64,000 nucleotides of DNA from Dipodascopsis uninucleata var. uninucleata (GCA_030568195.1 JAJLTO010000001.1:1550001-1614000), one strand, 5' to 3'. Numbered from the stretch's first letter, positions 11,701-22,647 are shown. The notes: generated from the letters alone by a model not told the origin. A program made the numbers and translations.

Positions 11701-14700
11701 GGCAGTAACTTCACAGGCGCTCAGGTCAAGTATACATTAGACGAAATTGTTAAGAATCGAGATCCTAAATCTCGTGCTGGTCTAGCTCTGACCCTTGGTT
11801 ATGTTCATCACCATGTTGGTGGTCTCGCAGCAGGATTCCATTTGAAAACTATTATTAGCATCTTGATGTCGCTGAGTAATGATCCTCATCCAGTAGTACA
11901 TTTCTGGGCACTAAATGCATTGTCCACCACTGCTGAGTCTGCCGGCTTGACATTATCTAGTCATATTGCTAGTGCATTGGGAATGGTGTGTTCACTTTAT
12001 CTTTCTGACACACATAATGAGGAGTGCTCATCCCCCTTATCAGCAGACTTAGAAGTACAGTTTTCGACAGTTGGTGCTATTGGCCACTGTTTAGATGCAC
12101 TGATCAATGCCCTTGGTCCTGATTTACAAGAAAATGCAAAAAATAGAGAGCTAATTGGATTATTGATTCAAGATCTCTCTTTAGATGATAATCCACAGGT
12201 TGTTACTGAAGCCATAAGATGTTACCAACATGCTCTTTTATTCGCTCCTCAATTTTTCGATCTACGAACATTTATTTTCAAATTAGCGAAGTGTCTTCGA
12301 AGCTCTAATGCTGATTTAAGAAATGCCGCGATTGATTGCTACTACCAGCTTGCCAGAAATGATGTTAGATTAATATTGTCTTATGCTGGAAAGGGTCTTG
12401 AAAGCTTGTTTTGGCTCTCATTCGATATGACTCCTAATCACGAAGGTTTAAAGAGCATTATGTATACGTGGATATCACAAACTGGAATATCTGAAGCTCG
12501 TAAATGGGTTGCTCGGTGCCAAGCTATTCTTGTGCGGTCAATACCAAGAGCGCACAAGGTCGGGACCAACGATCCCATGGATATTAGTGTGGAGGGTAGT
12601 GATTTAGGTGACGAGGAAGTGGAATCATTTGCTGCCGCTATTGACGGTAGTTCTGACAACGATGACGGATCAAAGAAAGATGGTGAGCTTTTGAAATGGC
12701 AAACTAGACAATTTTCTCTTAAGTGCCTGGAGGAGGTCATACGTATGAATAAGGATTCTCTTCAAAATCTTGTACCTGTTATGGGAGACATGATTCGAAT
12801 CGCTTTCTCTGCGTCAACATCACCTATTTTAGATATGCGCCTTATTGGTGTCAAGATTTTGGATGACATACTACAGAATTTTGGAGAAGTTCCGGATCCA
12901 GACTTCGATGATTCAGCACTACTCGAGCAATATCAGGCACAAATTGGTTCAGCATTGACTCCAGCATTCGCTGCCGATTCCTCTCCAGAATTAGCGGCTG
13001 AAGCAATCAATGTCTGTGCGGATTTTATTGCTAGCGGTATAGTGAAGGATGTCGACCGTATGGGAAGAATCTTGAAACTTCTTTCCAGTGCTTTGGAGAG
13101 CTGCGTTGCAGAAGGCTCAGAAATCGTTTTAGGCGACCTAAAGAACATGAGTGCAAACGCGAATGTGATGCTGAAACTTGCCATTTTAACAGCATGGGCA
13201 GAAATAGGAATCGCAAGTGTAGAAAAGCCGTTTCTACTTGACGTTATTAATCCCTTTGTTCAGAAACTTGCGCCCATTTGGTTATCTTCACTACGTGAGT
13301 TTGCACAATTACGTTTTGAGCCAGATGCCGACAATGGAAATCGAAATGAACTTGATGGCGGTGCAAAGGATATCATTATGCCATATTATGAACAAGCTTG
13401 GCTAAAGATATTCTGCGCGACTGCTACCATGATAGATCAAAATCCTGAATTAGTAATTACAACAATTGAAAGCAAATATGGTGGTCATAGCAAAAAGAGC
13501 GAGGGCCGTAAAACAGAGCTGAATGATGAGCCAGCAGCTTTCTTCTTTGTTATGTTTGGAATATGTTTCGAGGCGCTTATTAAGGCACCCAATGGGGACC
13601 AACTAGCCGTAAGATCCGACATCCCGATGATATTGACCGGCATGAAAAAGATATTACGCCCAGAAATCTGTGGTGTGTCAATATATGAAGATGGAATATT
13701 TTCAGAAATTGTTGACCTTCTGGATAGGATTACTTTGACAGAAGATCATGAATGTCAAGAAATAGTTGTGGGCATATTGAGGAATTTATGCTGTAATCAC
13801 CCTTCTGCTAATAAAAGTGTAATAGAAGAGCTCGCACGAGGAAATGGCTCAAAAAATGCTATGGATCAAATGCTAGAGCTTATGCGTGCAGTGATGATGA
13901 CTATCAGCCAGATATATCCCTCGTTTACGGAAGGGCAAGCGTTAGCAGTGAACGGTAAAATAGTTGATGAGGGCGCTGTGCGAGCCACTCGAGCCGCGAT
14001 GGATGCACTGAAAGACATGATCGAATGCTTTCCAATGATAACCAAACCAGATCTTTATGCTGTATATTTACATCTTGTCTGTAACTTTATCGAAACTAGG
14101 TCATGCCAAGAAAAGGTTGTTCCTGCAATTCTGCCATCTATCAGGGCACTGTTCAAGAACTCTGTTGCATTCTGCAGAAATGCTGATGGTGAACTATACG
14201 GACAAGTGCTTCAACAAATAAGAAGCTTCTTGGCTATGCTGTTCTCTACACTTGACCAATTGAGCCAAGACTATAGCCAAGATGGAATGAATATGCGGCG
14301 TAACTGTCTACTCTGCGTTACCGTGGTGCTCACCAGCTGCGAGCAGATCTTATCGCCAAATGACTTCTTAATAGATAACTGCTGCGCTGCCATGTTGGAA
14401 GCTTTCTCTAATTCGGAGCTAATCCCAATCGCATCGCAGTGTGCAAAGTCTTTCTTGATCACGTCCAGCCATAGCTCCTTTACGCAGATGTTGGGTCGAC
14501 AGCTCTTGCCACAGCTCGTGGCGATGGTCACTAGAACAGAGCTTACAAGTGCAAGCGGAGACGAAATATCCGCAGCTATATGTGACGTACTAGTTGCATT
14601 TATAAAGAGCTTGGAAGGCGAAAGGATTGCACCGGCAATGTCAATTTGCATACCCGCGATCCTATACCGTCTTAAGGACGATATGGAAAGCTCACAACCG

Positions 14701-14895
14701 TCAGATCTGCGACGACAGCTGGTTGAACTGGCTAACATTGACGCGATCTCGTTCAAATCTGTAGTCTCTAGTCTATCGGTGGGCCAGAGATCTCAGCTCG
14801 AACGACTGCTTCGTACACCATCGTCTTCAAGCGGATACGGCTATAATAACACGCAATCTCCCAGTATACAGCTGAAGACTGATTTTGGCTTCTAA
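8791..14895 (+). CDS. LAA1: HEATR5/Laa1-like large HEAT-repeat protein
   Basis: A single uninterrupted 2034-residue ORF, typical in size for Laa1/HEATR5. The whole chain is predicted alpha-solenoid with HEAT-like repeats. The most diagnostic block is around residues 990-1050, with AGLALTLGYVHHHVGGLAAG and then DPHPVVHFWALNALSTTAESAG, conserved from yeast Laa1 to human HEATR5B. A low-complexity linker occupies about 275-315, and acidic stretches lie near 1275-1305. The family binds the AP-1 clathrin adaptor and helps localise it to trans-Golgi and endosome membranes. The start ATG at 8791 is the first in frame and lies just after stop-rich sequence. No intron is needed, in contrast to the intron-dense neighbours. 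The C-terminal 25 residues are Ser/Gly-rich. Confidence 0.92.
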   Translation: MAHLAGNSGNFVPALPEELNINKLASLSTEKQSAYLFAWLSELHKFLNYLDGDGVTAHQIFVYNQLKKLCNVNAVHLTRTIRILAGRCYYEVFSKGDRKVLYDTLNELINLMNTGKSDKNIGLKFYLVHVIGDIYASGGDSILSMAAHGILSSMRLIKGSSGNSGYRAAIYKTLSQIAGIAGGFIDESLCRDIWKQAKTGTTDKSAFVRAAALDSVREIFRRAPSLMNTSDLDSLRSLIIKVSDTSFACIRESAAKCWAVALSVACIVQTAVVEVPAKKMKRPPSSSQASANIEESEAATSTASPHTTKKIIHHSTLSYSEALTQLSSAYTKSSVTVRTRTCIIGAYTEFFLLSGPILIEENYRAITKNLFDEILSANNIINQRSRKLSARRHVVFLMNDIIGQQILGEHGRTTGALVLVNDFLKNFPAVMKDQYEPSKHALTASLASLAFLIENLGSAIIPNQKVISDALIQVLQHPNYTVQTYSAYCLRAFVLQVPAQLNQILTIIMGILNRDISVLKSRRSSNDVASRCVGYSTSLAAVVGVASLRPQYASMDLTSRMFSMATSLLKSSGDVELQVSTAQIQVAWRLIAGLMSLGPDFVKLHLSQLLLLWRSALPKPLAKDTVLEKNSLEYSFLLHVRECALSAILAFLQYNFKLVTGDVAKRIVVMLQNTTGFLNLIISKRIVEDPMMRLLPTLQITDFQLLVRRRIFQCYIQLIDAQHGDGLQADILMTALSIFGDPDIDSPNTNSSSLSSAIAVYTSSSDSIWDVSDNYNYGVSSRLRGFNIEKFSFEKNSLAYEEEQYWLMKDSYNSRLDQSLSEPTISSLEHDYLCLLQPKDSISGIELWQSYPKPLNTSVVDYALELFVLLLPVQTEKVQESILEQTASFLDTTSSQKGNSRKTAVFVNITIAIYGALKLVNLGKVKGKGSFQNESCLKSLLEMLRSIVITDEPYVRLLAADAIGRICIIGGSNFTGAQVKYTLDEIVKNRDPKSRAGLALTLGYVHHHVGGLAAGFHLKTIISILMSLSNDPHPVVHFWALNALSTTAESAGLTLSSHIASALGMVCSLYLSDTHNEECSSPLSADLEVQFSTVGAIGHCLDALINALGPDLQENAKNRELIGLLIQDLSLDDNPQVVTEAIRCYQHALLFAPQFFDLRTFIFKLAKCLRSSNADLRNAAIDCYYQLARNDVRLILSYAGKGLESLFWLSFDMTPNHEGLKSIMYTWISQTGISEARKWVARCQAILVRSIPRAHKVGTNDPMDISVEGSDLGDEEVESFAAAIDGSSDNDDGSKKDGELLKWQTRQFSLKCLEEVIRMNKDSLQNLVPVMGDMIRIAFSASTSPILDMRLIGVKILDDILQNFGEVPDPDFDDSALLEQYQAQIGSALTPAFAADSSPELAAEAINVCADFIASGIVKDVDRMGRILKLLSSALESCVAEGSEIVLGDLKNMSANANVMLKLAILTAWAEIGIASVEKPFLLDVINPFVQKLAPIWLSSLREFAQLRFEPDADNGNRNELDGGAKDIIMPYYEQAWLKIFCATATMIDQNPELVITTIESKYGGHSKKSEGRKTELNDEPAAFFFVMFGICFEALIKAPNGDQLAVRSDIPMILTGMKKILRPEICGVSIYEDGIFSEIVDLLDRITLTEDHECQEIVVGILRNLCCNHPSANKSVIEELARGNGSKNAMDQMLELMRAVMMTISQIYPSFTEGQALAVNGKIVDEGAVRATRAAMDALKDMIECFPMITKPDLYAVYLHLVCNFIETRSCQEKVVPAILPSIRALFKNSVAFCRNADGELYGQVLQQIRSFLAMLFSTLDQLSQDYSQDGMNMRRNCLLCVTVVLTSCEQILSPNDFLIDNCCAAMLEAFSNSELIPIASQCAKSFLITSSHSSFTQMLGRQLLPQLVAMVTRTELTSASGDEISAAICDVLVAFIKSLEGERIAPAMSICIPAILYRLKDDMESSQPSDLRRQLVELANIDAISFKSVVSSLSVGQRSQLERLLRTPSSSSGYGYNNTQSPSIQLKTDFGF

Positions 14896-15394
14896 AGGGC
14901 CTACACCGCTACCATTTCGCATTCAGTATTCATTCCGTCGACATACTGCTGCAGCGCATTAAGACTGTAGCCTGTACTGGTATTTGTGATATTAATATCT
15001 TAAGCATGAATATAACGCGTCGCAGTGTATGCTGTCGGTTAAAGTACAAAGAAGCGCGTCACACTTATACTCGTTCACTTATATACTGTTGTTAAATGCA
15101 TGGGGGGCCAGAGCTGCCAGAGGTATTATTAGTTATATTGTTAATAAGATATATAGTGATGATAAACTTATATAGTACATTCGTACCATAGCGATGTCTA
15201 TGTAGAACAGTGACGCCATAATAGTAAAAGTACCGTTGAAAAGTAGTAGGCACATTTTCTACTTCTGTTTATACCTTCTTTCATAGTAATTATTAGCATT
15301 ATCGGCAATAATATCAACACATTTTTATTTTTGTCCTTGCTCTTGTAAGCGAGCTACATAGAATGTAAAAAAATATTGGAATTTAAAAAAATTT
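14896..15394. other. intergenic region between LAA1 and tRNA-Leu
   Basis: AT-rich 3' flank of LAA1, then the downstream flank of the minus-strand tRNA gene with its T runs. Nothing coding is seen. Confidence 0.6.
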
Positions 15395-15505
15395 TGAGAG
15401 CCACGAGATTCGAACTCGCGCATCCGAAGATATCAGAGATTTTCGGCATTCAGTAACTAAATCCAAGCCTAAATCTGACGCCATAGACCACTCGGCCAAG
15501 CTCCC
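15395..15505 (-). tRNA. tRNA-Leu(UAG) with intron
   Basis: Read on minus, the gene starts GGGAGCTTGGCCGAGTGG and ends CTCTCA, with the discriminator A at 15395. Acceptor, D, anticodon and T arms fold, and the B box GTTCGAATC is intact. The long variable arm (ATATCTTCGGAT) makes it a type II tRNA. The loop TTTAGGC gives anticodon TAG at 15471-15469. A 29-nt intron (15467-15439) interrupts the loop after position 37, the canonical site; mature length is 82 nt before CCA. The sequence is very close to yeast tRNA-Leu(UAG) as I remember it. A run of seven T follows within about 12 nt and would end Pol III transcription. Confidence 0.95.
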
Positions 15506-18174
15506 ACATACTGTAAGGGACGCTTCTATAAAGTTACCTAAGACTAATATCAGGGTTAAGGGTAGTGAACTATGCGGGCCATTTTCCTTTGCGGGACTGA
15601 GCACGCTGGTTATTGCATGCTGCTTTTCAAAAAGGTTTAATGAGGAGGACTGTGAATGGGTGATAGCATTCAACTAGTACGCAGCGGCGTGTCGCAGGTC
15701 TGGAACGCCCAGAAAGAATCAGGAAACTTACGAAGAGCGCCATAAGACTTAGATTATCAGTAGTAGCAGACTTGACAATAAGACTAAGCTAAGCAAGTCC
15801 GCTCTAAAAATGATATAACAAAGTCCCTTAGGAAATAAGCGGTCCAATGGATGCCGCCAATACGTCGATAGGTCAGTGGCTACGTTACTTATTGATCCCA
15901 AACAGGGTTCAAGAGTTGCTATTAAAGCCTAGATGACCAATCGGTTAGTCATCAAGAAAACACTGGTACCCGTGCATCATAAACAGGAATAAACAAGCAC
16001 GAAAGAGACGGTGAGTCGATACAGCTACCGTGAAACTACTCAGAATAATGACAGATCGAAGAACTTCGAAAATAGCAGATTCTTCTATTGATGATATAAA
16101 TCCACTTGTCAGAGTTATGCACGCATTCGATGCTGGTAAATGATCGCTACAAGATGTGGCTGGCCGAACAGGAAGGGGGCGGAAGCAGCGAGCATCCGCC
16201 AATATCCAGAATAATATATTTGAGGCTGTTAAATGTAAGTATATGGCATGGAGTAAATAGCATGCCAAAAAGAAGACAAAGAAAAAGAAACGAGAGACAG
16301 AAAGCTGAATGTATTAAACTAAGAATGCTGATGCGGATAGATAATAACTCAAATCATACAAAAGGTCGAGAAGCTGGTACAGTCTATATGTCTTAACAGG
16401 ATCCTTAGGAACTTCATCGCCACAAGACACCTCAAAGGCCGAGTATAACAGGTAGCTCGCTTCCTTTCATGAGTCTGTTCCATTTGTTACAGATGCACGA
16501 GATTACAAGGGCTCAGCAGTAATAAAAGTGCTCCTCATCAGCGGGTAAAAAATATCCTGCATAAGCCAATTTACAAAGCAATCCGCAGGCGCACAGTTGC
16601 TACAGCGCAAGAGCAAATGATCTGAAGTGAGAGAAATGCGTAACGAAAGTATAGTCACTGCAGAAGTCACTGGTAGGGATATTAGTGCAGTCGTAAGCCC
16701 AATACGCGAGTATAAGTATTTTATGTATCGTTGCATCGCTGTCACATATACGTAAGCTGTACCAGTGCACCCTCAATTTGTGACCTCGAGAAACCACAAT
16801 CTAGGCAGTACACAAGAAAAATTGCACCTCCTTCTTCTGGTATGTAGTCGCAGCTTGCATTTAGCGCATGCTGCCTACTCCAGCACTGCCAGCTGAAAAG
16901 AAGCACAAGCTACTTTAATGCGATACGTCTGCATGGAAAGGCAAATTACATTTACTAGCAGAGCTCGGAACTAGCTAAAATGGTAGAACTATGACATTTT
17001 CTTGCCAGTGCTAAATAAAGCCTCACAGAGACGATCCGCCAGAACCAGCTGAATTTTATTAAGGGATATAAAACAGTTAAAATGAAAACCAAATAAGTTC
17101 GCACGCTAAGCTAGTGTCACTGCTGGGCCCATTCGGATAAGAAGCAGTAGAGTAATAGTGCTCACTGCTAGCCTGTGGTGATTACTACTCAATGCTACAG
17201 TTGGAGGCCATTATAACAGTCTTAAGAAACACGAGAAGTTACTAATTAGAACATCCGTCTGGTCCATTGCTCTTAAGTACACTTTGTATCGTTTGTAAGA
17301 AAACTCAACATATAATCAGTTTCTGCTCTACCTACAAAATACGCCTAGTTACTGCTCACGAGAAGTTCCCAAGCAGCAACTCGTTACGCATGGAAATATA
17401 GATAGAGCATACGGTGAAGGCGAAGGCTCCAATAACAAGCCTCAGAGACCAACAGAATTTCTTTGGCTATATTTCTGCTAGGTCATTAAATCTACATCAT
17501 ACATATATTGCACTATCTGCGTAGAGTATCGCGAGAGTACTAAGTTTCTGCTGTGTGGATTACTGATCGAGAACAAGAAAAGCAAGAGTTAAAAGAGGTG
17601 GATCATATACGTTCTCCAGACGACGCCTGATTTAACCAACAGGAAGTGTTATCAATTTTTGGTCAAAACGAGCCAGCTTGCTATAGCATCATCGCTTAGT
17701 CTTTTTTTGATTACGTTTGCCATTGTACTGTTGCTGCCGTTGTTGCTTTGGCTATTATTATTGTTATCGTAAGAGCTCTGCAACCGCTATACAACGTGAA
17801 CAAAATTAAACTAACTAGAAGCTGAGACAGTGAAAAATAGAAGAGACCTTCTGCAGTTGAGGTTGTGGAGGTAAGAGAGTAATAACAAATAAAGGAGAGT
17901 CAATAAGAAAGGAATAAGAGCCTAAGTAACGTAAGGCGTATCTGAGTAGTTCTGAGGGCGGAAAGAAATTCTATAGCCTCAGATCAGAAGATCAAAACAA
18001 ACTCTCATTTATTTATCCAGTACTCTGCTTTTCATAACAAAAAAAACAGAATCCAAAATTCGCAGTGTCTTCTTTTCATTCTTCTTTCTTACTTTCGTCT
18101 CGTTGAATGGGCCAATACTACTACTGTGAAGTCATCCGAATTGTTTGTCGTCCGTGGTTGATCTTTTCTTGGTG
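15506..18174. other. long intergenic region ahead of the RhoGEF
   Basis: About 2.7 kb without a supportable gene. Frames of 80-107 codons at 15945-16268, 16106-16396 and 16503-16745 overlap each other on opposite strands and show no domain. Near 17715-17775 a T-rich, imperfect TTG/TTA trinucleotide tract appears, and 17820-18144 looks like leader sequence of the RhoGEF gene. I see no transposon signature. Confidence 0.45.
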
Positions 18175-21100
18175 ATGATACGAGACGCGACTCCAGAGAA
18201 CTCTCAAAAACCAAAGAATCTCGAGCATATGTCGGAAGATGACGACGACAACGATTCGTTCAATACCTCTCTAGAGGATCTCCAAAATTCTACCGAGTGC
18301 CTGAATTCGCAAGTTCATTCGCCTGGTGAACAAAGCGGTTCGAGAGCGAGCGCCCATCTGCCTGCCAGCATGGCTATCGGTATCGTGGAGGATTGGCCCT
18401 CAGATCTACACTATGACAAGGATGTAGCCGCTCAACATCACCAGCGACATGGCCAGAGCAATGACCACGACAGCAAGAGTAACAATACAGTCAATAACCA
18501 ACAGGTAAACAACGATCAGTTTTCGAAGGATAAAGTCCTTTCCGTGTACGGTTCCGACTCCGAGTCGTCCGGTAAGCCTGAAAATGAAGCTAGACAGCGT
18601 CCCAAGCTATCTTCACTGCGGTCGCGATCTTCTTCTAGTTCTCAGCTTAGAATAGATAGGATTCGATCGCCATTATCTGCACAGTCTACTCTACAGAATC
18701 CAGCATCGGTGTCTGATCCGACTCATCAACTTCAGGCTGATCAAAACAAAATTGGTGCTAATAATAGTAGTAGGAGAAATAGCTCAAACACCGATATCCC
18801 AAACACTAGTACAGAAAGTATTTCCAGCCAAGATAACATTCGCAATAACACCAACGCTGGTACTCAAGGACAGGATATAGACTTACCTCCGATTCCAAAC
18901 ATCGAGCCTCTATCATTTCCAGAATCTTTTTTATCATTGTCGCCAACACCTACAAACTCCTCTATATACACGTCAGCGTCTGAATCAAGCATCTCGCCCC
19001 ATAACCGGCGGTCATCTCCCCCAAATGCGCCGGCTATTCCGCCACGTATTCGACCACCACTAATGATGGAGTCTGGCGGTATCAATGGAACAGATAATGA
19101 GTGGGAAAATTTTAGTTCTCCACGCGGTCAGCCACTAATTCAGAGCCGCCATTCGTCTTTGCGGTCTCTACGGTCGCCCTCGTCATCAAAGCTTGTTCAT
19201 TCTGCAAGCGGCAATACTCTCTCCCGAATGAAATCGACTACTTCTATTACAAATCCGCAGCTAAAGCCTCTAATTTATGGGAGACGGAGAGCATCTTCTA
19301 ACGAATCGATTTCCTCGATTTCCTTGGCTCCTGACCATTATTCACCACAGTCATCTTCTCCATTTCTGTCCCCCGCGTCTGCAAACTCTGAACTTAGTCA
19401 GTCTCGCAATTCGAATTCCCAGCTTTATCATACAGAGGTTCAAGGTCACACCGCTAAATCAACAGTTGATTTGAATGCTGGAAATAATCTCGAGAGCTCT
19501 ACTGAGCTATCAGAACAGCAGGTAGGGCCACCGCAACAGGCTACTGTATCTAAGCAAATTTCCTTACCCGTTCCAGATACAAATCAGCTTCCTACAGAAC
19601 TACAGTCGTTATCATCACGACCGGCGTCTCGACAATACATGCAATCTGCCAGCATATTCCTGAGCTCCTCAGATCAAAAATCTGGTCGCTTAGGAATAAG
19701 TAGCTCCGGCAGTGGTATTAACAGTGGTCAGAAGTCGCCATCTTTTTTTGATCCATCGACGACTAATTCTGTCACGTCTGATATCCAAGAACTTGACACG
19801 GTCAGTCCATTCAGCATATTTTCGTTCTCGAAATCTCGCAATCAATTAAAGCCACTGGAGGGAAACTTTGCTACGCGTCGTCTTTCGAAGCTTGGCTTTA
19901 GTCAGAAAGGACGCCAATCTCGATCCAGTCCCGATTTGAGAGCTCAATATTTGTCCGCTGTTTCTGAGCCCTTGGACGAACCTCCATTACCCATCAGGCC
20001 ATCTACATCGGGTAGTGGTGCTAGCGCTGATAGCGTCGTAAGCACGTCGTCATATGAAACCTCGACTGGTAGCAATTTATCTTTACGGAGCAATTCGCAG
20101 GAAACTGATCGTCAGAAAGTGAATGTTACGTCACATGCTCGCTCTGGAGGTTCTCGCCGTTCTCTCAGGCCGAAAAAATCCCTGAGTCGACTACGAAAAC
20201 TAACTATACGTTCTGAGTCGACATCGCATAGGCGCCATCTGCGAAGAGTTTCGCGCTCGATGTCTCCTGGCTATAGCTATGATTACCTTCCAGAACCTGT
20301 AGAAATTACAAGTTTTCCAAGGCTTTCTCCCGAGTTTGCCGAAAGTGTCTTTGATCAGGTTAAAGAGAACATGGAGAGAGAAGCAGCAGCTGCGGCTACA
20401 GCCGCGGCAGCGTCGTCATTGCCCACAAATTCATCTGGAACTCCGTCAAGTATGACATCCAGTACCTTCGCGTCGCCTGTTGTGGCTTATGAACTAATTG
20501 ATTGCAGAAAATCTAATGATAGCGAAGATATTTGTTCAAATGCTAATCAAGCTAAAGAGCAGGACTATGGTAGTTGCACCTCTGATCCTGGATCTTCATT
20601 AATGATTACGAACATCGATTCTTTGTCATCAGTTAGCGACTTGGAGCGATTAAAATCGAATATCAGCGCGAAGTCGTCGACATCTTTGGTTCGTACGGAA
20701 AATAATGGCGGCAAACTAGAAAGTTCTCCAATCCCATCATTGACAATAGCTGAAAAGAGGAAATTTCGCAAACGAATTCTTCTTATTCGTGAGCTAATTG
20801 AAACTGAGAAAATCTATCTTTCAGATCTTAAAGTCGCCGATAAGTATTATCGACGGACTGCAAAAAGACAATCATTCTTGGCACAGACTGATATCAACAC
20901 AATCTTCGCAGGCTTGCAGGATATGATTGAATTCACTACCGAGCTTTTGATGAACCTAAATACGGCTGCAGGTAGCGTATTAAGCGGTGCAGATAACGAT
21001 GAAAAGCTCTATATTGAGAAGGAATCATATATTGGGGAATCATTTCTTCAAGTAATTCTTCGTCTTGAGATAGTGTATAGAGATTTTGTGCATTCTCATG

Positions 21101-22647
21101 AGCCTTCCGTCCAGCGTCTCCATCAGCTGATGTCCTCTCCGAAGGTTAATCGATGGCTAGAAGCGTGCCAACAACAGAGCAATTATCAGACGAAGGCTTG
21201 GAATTTAGAAACAATACTGATTAAGCCAGTTCAAAGACTCCTTAAGTATCCTCTTTTATTGAAGTCGCTGGCTGAATGCACTGCCGAAGAGCATCCTGAC
21301 AAAAGAGCTATTGATCTGGCTGCTCATGAGATACAAAAAGTCGCTGATCGCATTAATGAGGATAAACGAAAGGCAGATTCTGGGGGACATAGTGATAGCA
21401 GGGTGCGTCATGACCAAGGAACCGGAGATACTCGTAAAGGAGTTACAAAAGGTTTGGCACGGTCTACGGAGAAGTTCAAATTATCTGTTGGCATCAGTAA
21501 TGATAAGCGTATTGAACTTGTGGATAGATCTTATGATAAACTAGTAGATCGTTTTAGGAGGCGACACGTGGAACTGAGAACTGTATTAGAATCGTTTACT
21601 AATGGATTGCATACTTCTCTATCAACCATTGAGACGCTTTATTCTATTGCAATTTCTGCAGAGGATTGGAGTACTGTTGTACCATCGTCAAAGTCGCCAA
21701 GGATGACATTAGATCGCAGATGGAGAGCTCTTAGAATGTCAGTGTCAGAAATTCAGGAATCTGACCTATCAAGGTTCCGTAATGCGGTGCTAGCTCATGT
21801 TATCTCGCCATTAGAAAATTTACTGGATCTATTTGAGAGACCACAGAAATTTATGATGAAGCGAGACAGAAAAGTATCTGATTTTAAACGTTTTCAGAAT
21901 CTTAGGGAACGAGGAATAACACCAGATAAAAATGTTACAGCTCTGGCAGATTCTTTTACTGCAATAAATGCGACTCTAATAGCAGAAATTCCACTGTTTC
22001 TAGAGCTCGTAGATCGTATGGTTGGTGCTATTACTGCAAATTGGGTTGACATACAAGCTAGATGGTATTATAACTGTGCGCGGCGGATACGAGATCATTG
22101 TAGTAAGTATATCAGTGGAATGAATCATGACTTCATCGAGATGGACGAGATAGAGACAGGGTTCCTTCTCAAGTACACTACTATAGATGATACAATACAG
22201 ACACTCTCTTTATGTAACGGTGGGATGCGAGCACTAGTTGCTAGTCTTGATTCTTCTAGCATTTCGAGTCTGTCGTCGAATGGATCTTCTAATCCATCGA
22301 CGCCCATCTTTCCGCCATATGTATCGCCAAATCTTTCTTCCAATTTTCAGTTTCCCTCAGTTTCCTCAAATCCCTCAGCTGGTTCTCTCGTGAGCACTTC
22401 ACGAAGTCAGTATACCAGGACGCAAGATCAGACACTTTCGATTCCACCGGTGCCAGCTAGGCATAGTTCACATAAAGCGAGCTCTAATTTCCATGTTGCT
22501 GATGGTGTCGGCACCGTGGGAATGTCTTCAGGCTCATCACACTCATCACAGCATAAATCTTTAGCATCTTCGTCTTCATCTTCATCTACGCAGACATTAA
22601 AACCGATGGTAACAGCTACGAATACAAAGAGGACTACTTCGAAATAA
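18175..22647 (+). CDS. gef1: RhoGEF with DH and BAR-like domains
   Basis: Uninterrupted ORF; the first ATG in frame is 18175 (MIRDATPENSQ), giving 1490 residues. Residues 1-860 are Ser/Asn/Pro-rich and look disordered, with many short basic-Ser clusters that could be phosphosites. A Dbl-homology domain spans about 865-1060, with the CR3 signature KPVQRLLKYPLLLKS and the helix-1 pattern RELIETEKIYLSDL. Residues about 1100-1310 are helical and resemble the BAR domain of fission yeast Gef1 and animal DNMBP/Tuba. The last 150 residues are Ser-rich. No SH3 or PH domain is seen. Such proteins load GTP on Cdc42 at membranes during polarised growth and septation. The gene name is by analogy to S. pombe Gef1. 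Confidence 0.85.
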   Translation: MIRDATPENSQKPKNLEHMSEDDDDNDSFNTSLEDLQNSTECLNSQVHSPGEQSGSRASAHLPASMAIGIVEDWPSDLHYDKDVAAQHHQRHGQSNDHDSKSNNTVNNQQVNNDQFSKDKVLSVYGSDSESSGKPENEARQRPKLSSLRSRSSSSSQLRIDRIRSPLSAQSTLQNPASVSDPTHQLQADQNKIGANNSSRRNSSNTDIPNTSTESISSQDNIRNNTNAGTQGQDIDLPPIPNIEPLSFPESFLSLSPTPTNSSIYTSASESSISPHNRRSSPPNAPAIPPRIRPPLMMESGGINGTDNEWENFSSPRGQPLIQSRHSSLRSLRSPSSSKLVHSASGNTLSRMKSTTSITNPQLKPLIYGRRRASSNESISSISLAPDHYSPQSSSPFLSPASANSELSQSRNSNSQLYHTEVQGHTAKSTVDLNAGNNLESSTELSEQQVGPPQQATVSKQISLPVPDTNQLPTELQSLSSRPASRQYMQSASIFLSSSDQKSGRLGISSSGSGINSGQKSPSFFDPSTTNSVTSDIQELDTVSPFSIFSFSKSRNQLKPLEGNFATRRLSKLGFSQKGRQSRSSPDLRAQYLSAVSEPLDEPPLPIRPSTSGSGASADSVVSTSSYETSTGSNLSLRSNSQETDRQKVNVTSHARSGGSRRSLRPKKSLSRLRKLTIRSESTSHRRHLRRVSRSMSPGYSYDYLPEPVEITSFPRLSPEFAESVFDQVKENMEREAAAAATAAAASSLPTNSSGTPSSMTSSTFASPVVAYELIDCRKSNDSEDICSNANQAKEQDYGSCTSDPGSSLMITNIDSLSSVSDLERLKSNISAKSSTSLVRTENNGGKLESSPIPSLTIAEKRKFRKRILLIRELIETEKIYLSDLKVADKYYRRTAKRQSFLAQTDINTIFAGLQDMIEFTTELLMNLNTAAGSVLSGADNDEKLYIEKESYIGESFLQVILRLEIVYRDFVHSHEPSVQRLHQLMSSPKVNRWLEACQQQSNYQTKAWNLETILIKPVQRLLKYPLLLKSLAECTAEEHPDKRAIDLAAHEIQKVADRINEDKRKADSGGHSDSRVRHDQGTGDTRKGVTKGLARSTEKFKLSVGISNDKRIELVDRSYDKLVDRFRRRHVELRTVLESFTNGLHTSLSTIETLYSIAISAEDWSTVVPSSKSPRMTLDRRWRALRMSVSEIQESDLSRFRNAVLAHVISPLENLLDLFERPQKFMMKRDRKVSDFKRFQNLRERGITPDKNVTALADSFTAINATLIAEIPLFLELVDRMVGAITANWVDIQARWYYNCARRIRDHCSKYISGMNHDFIEMDEIETGFLLKYTTIDDTIQTLSLCNGGMRALVASLDSSSISSLSSNGSSNPSTPIFPPYVSPNLSSNFQFPSVSSNPSAGSLVSTSRSQYTRTQDQTLSIPPVPARHSSHKASSNFHVADGVGTVGMSSGSSHSSQHKSLASSSSSSSTQTLKPMVTATNTKRTTSK

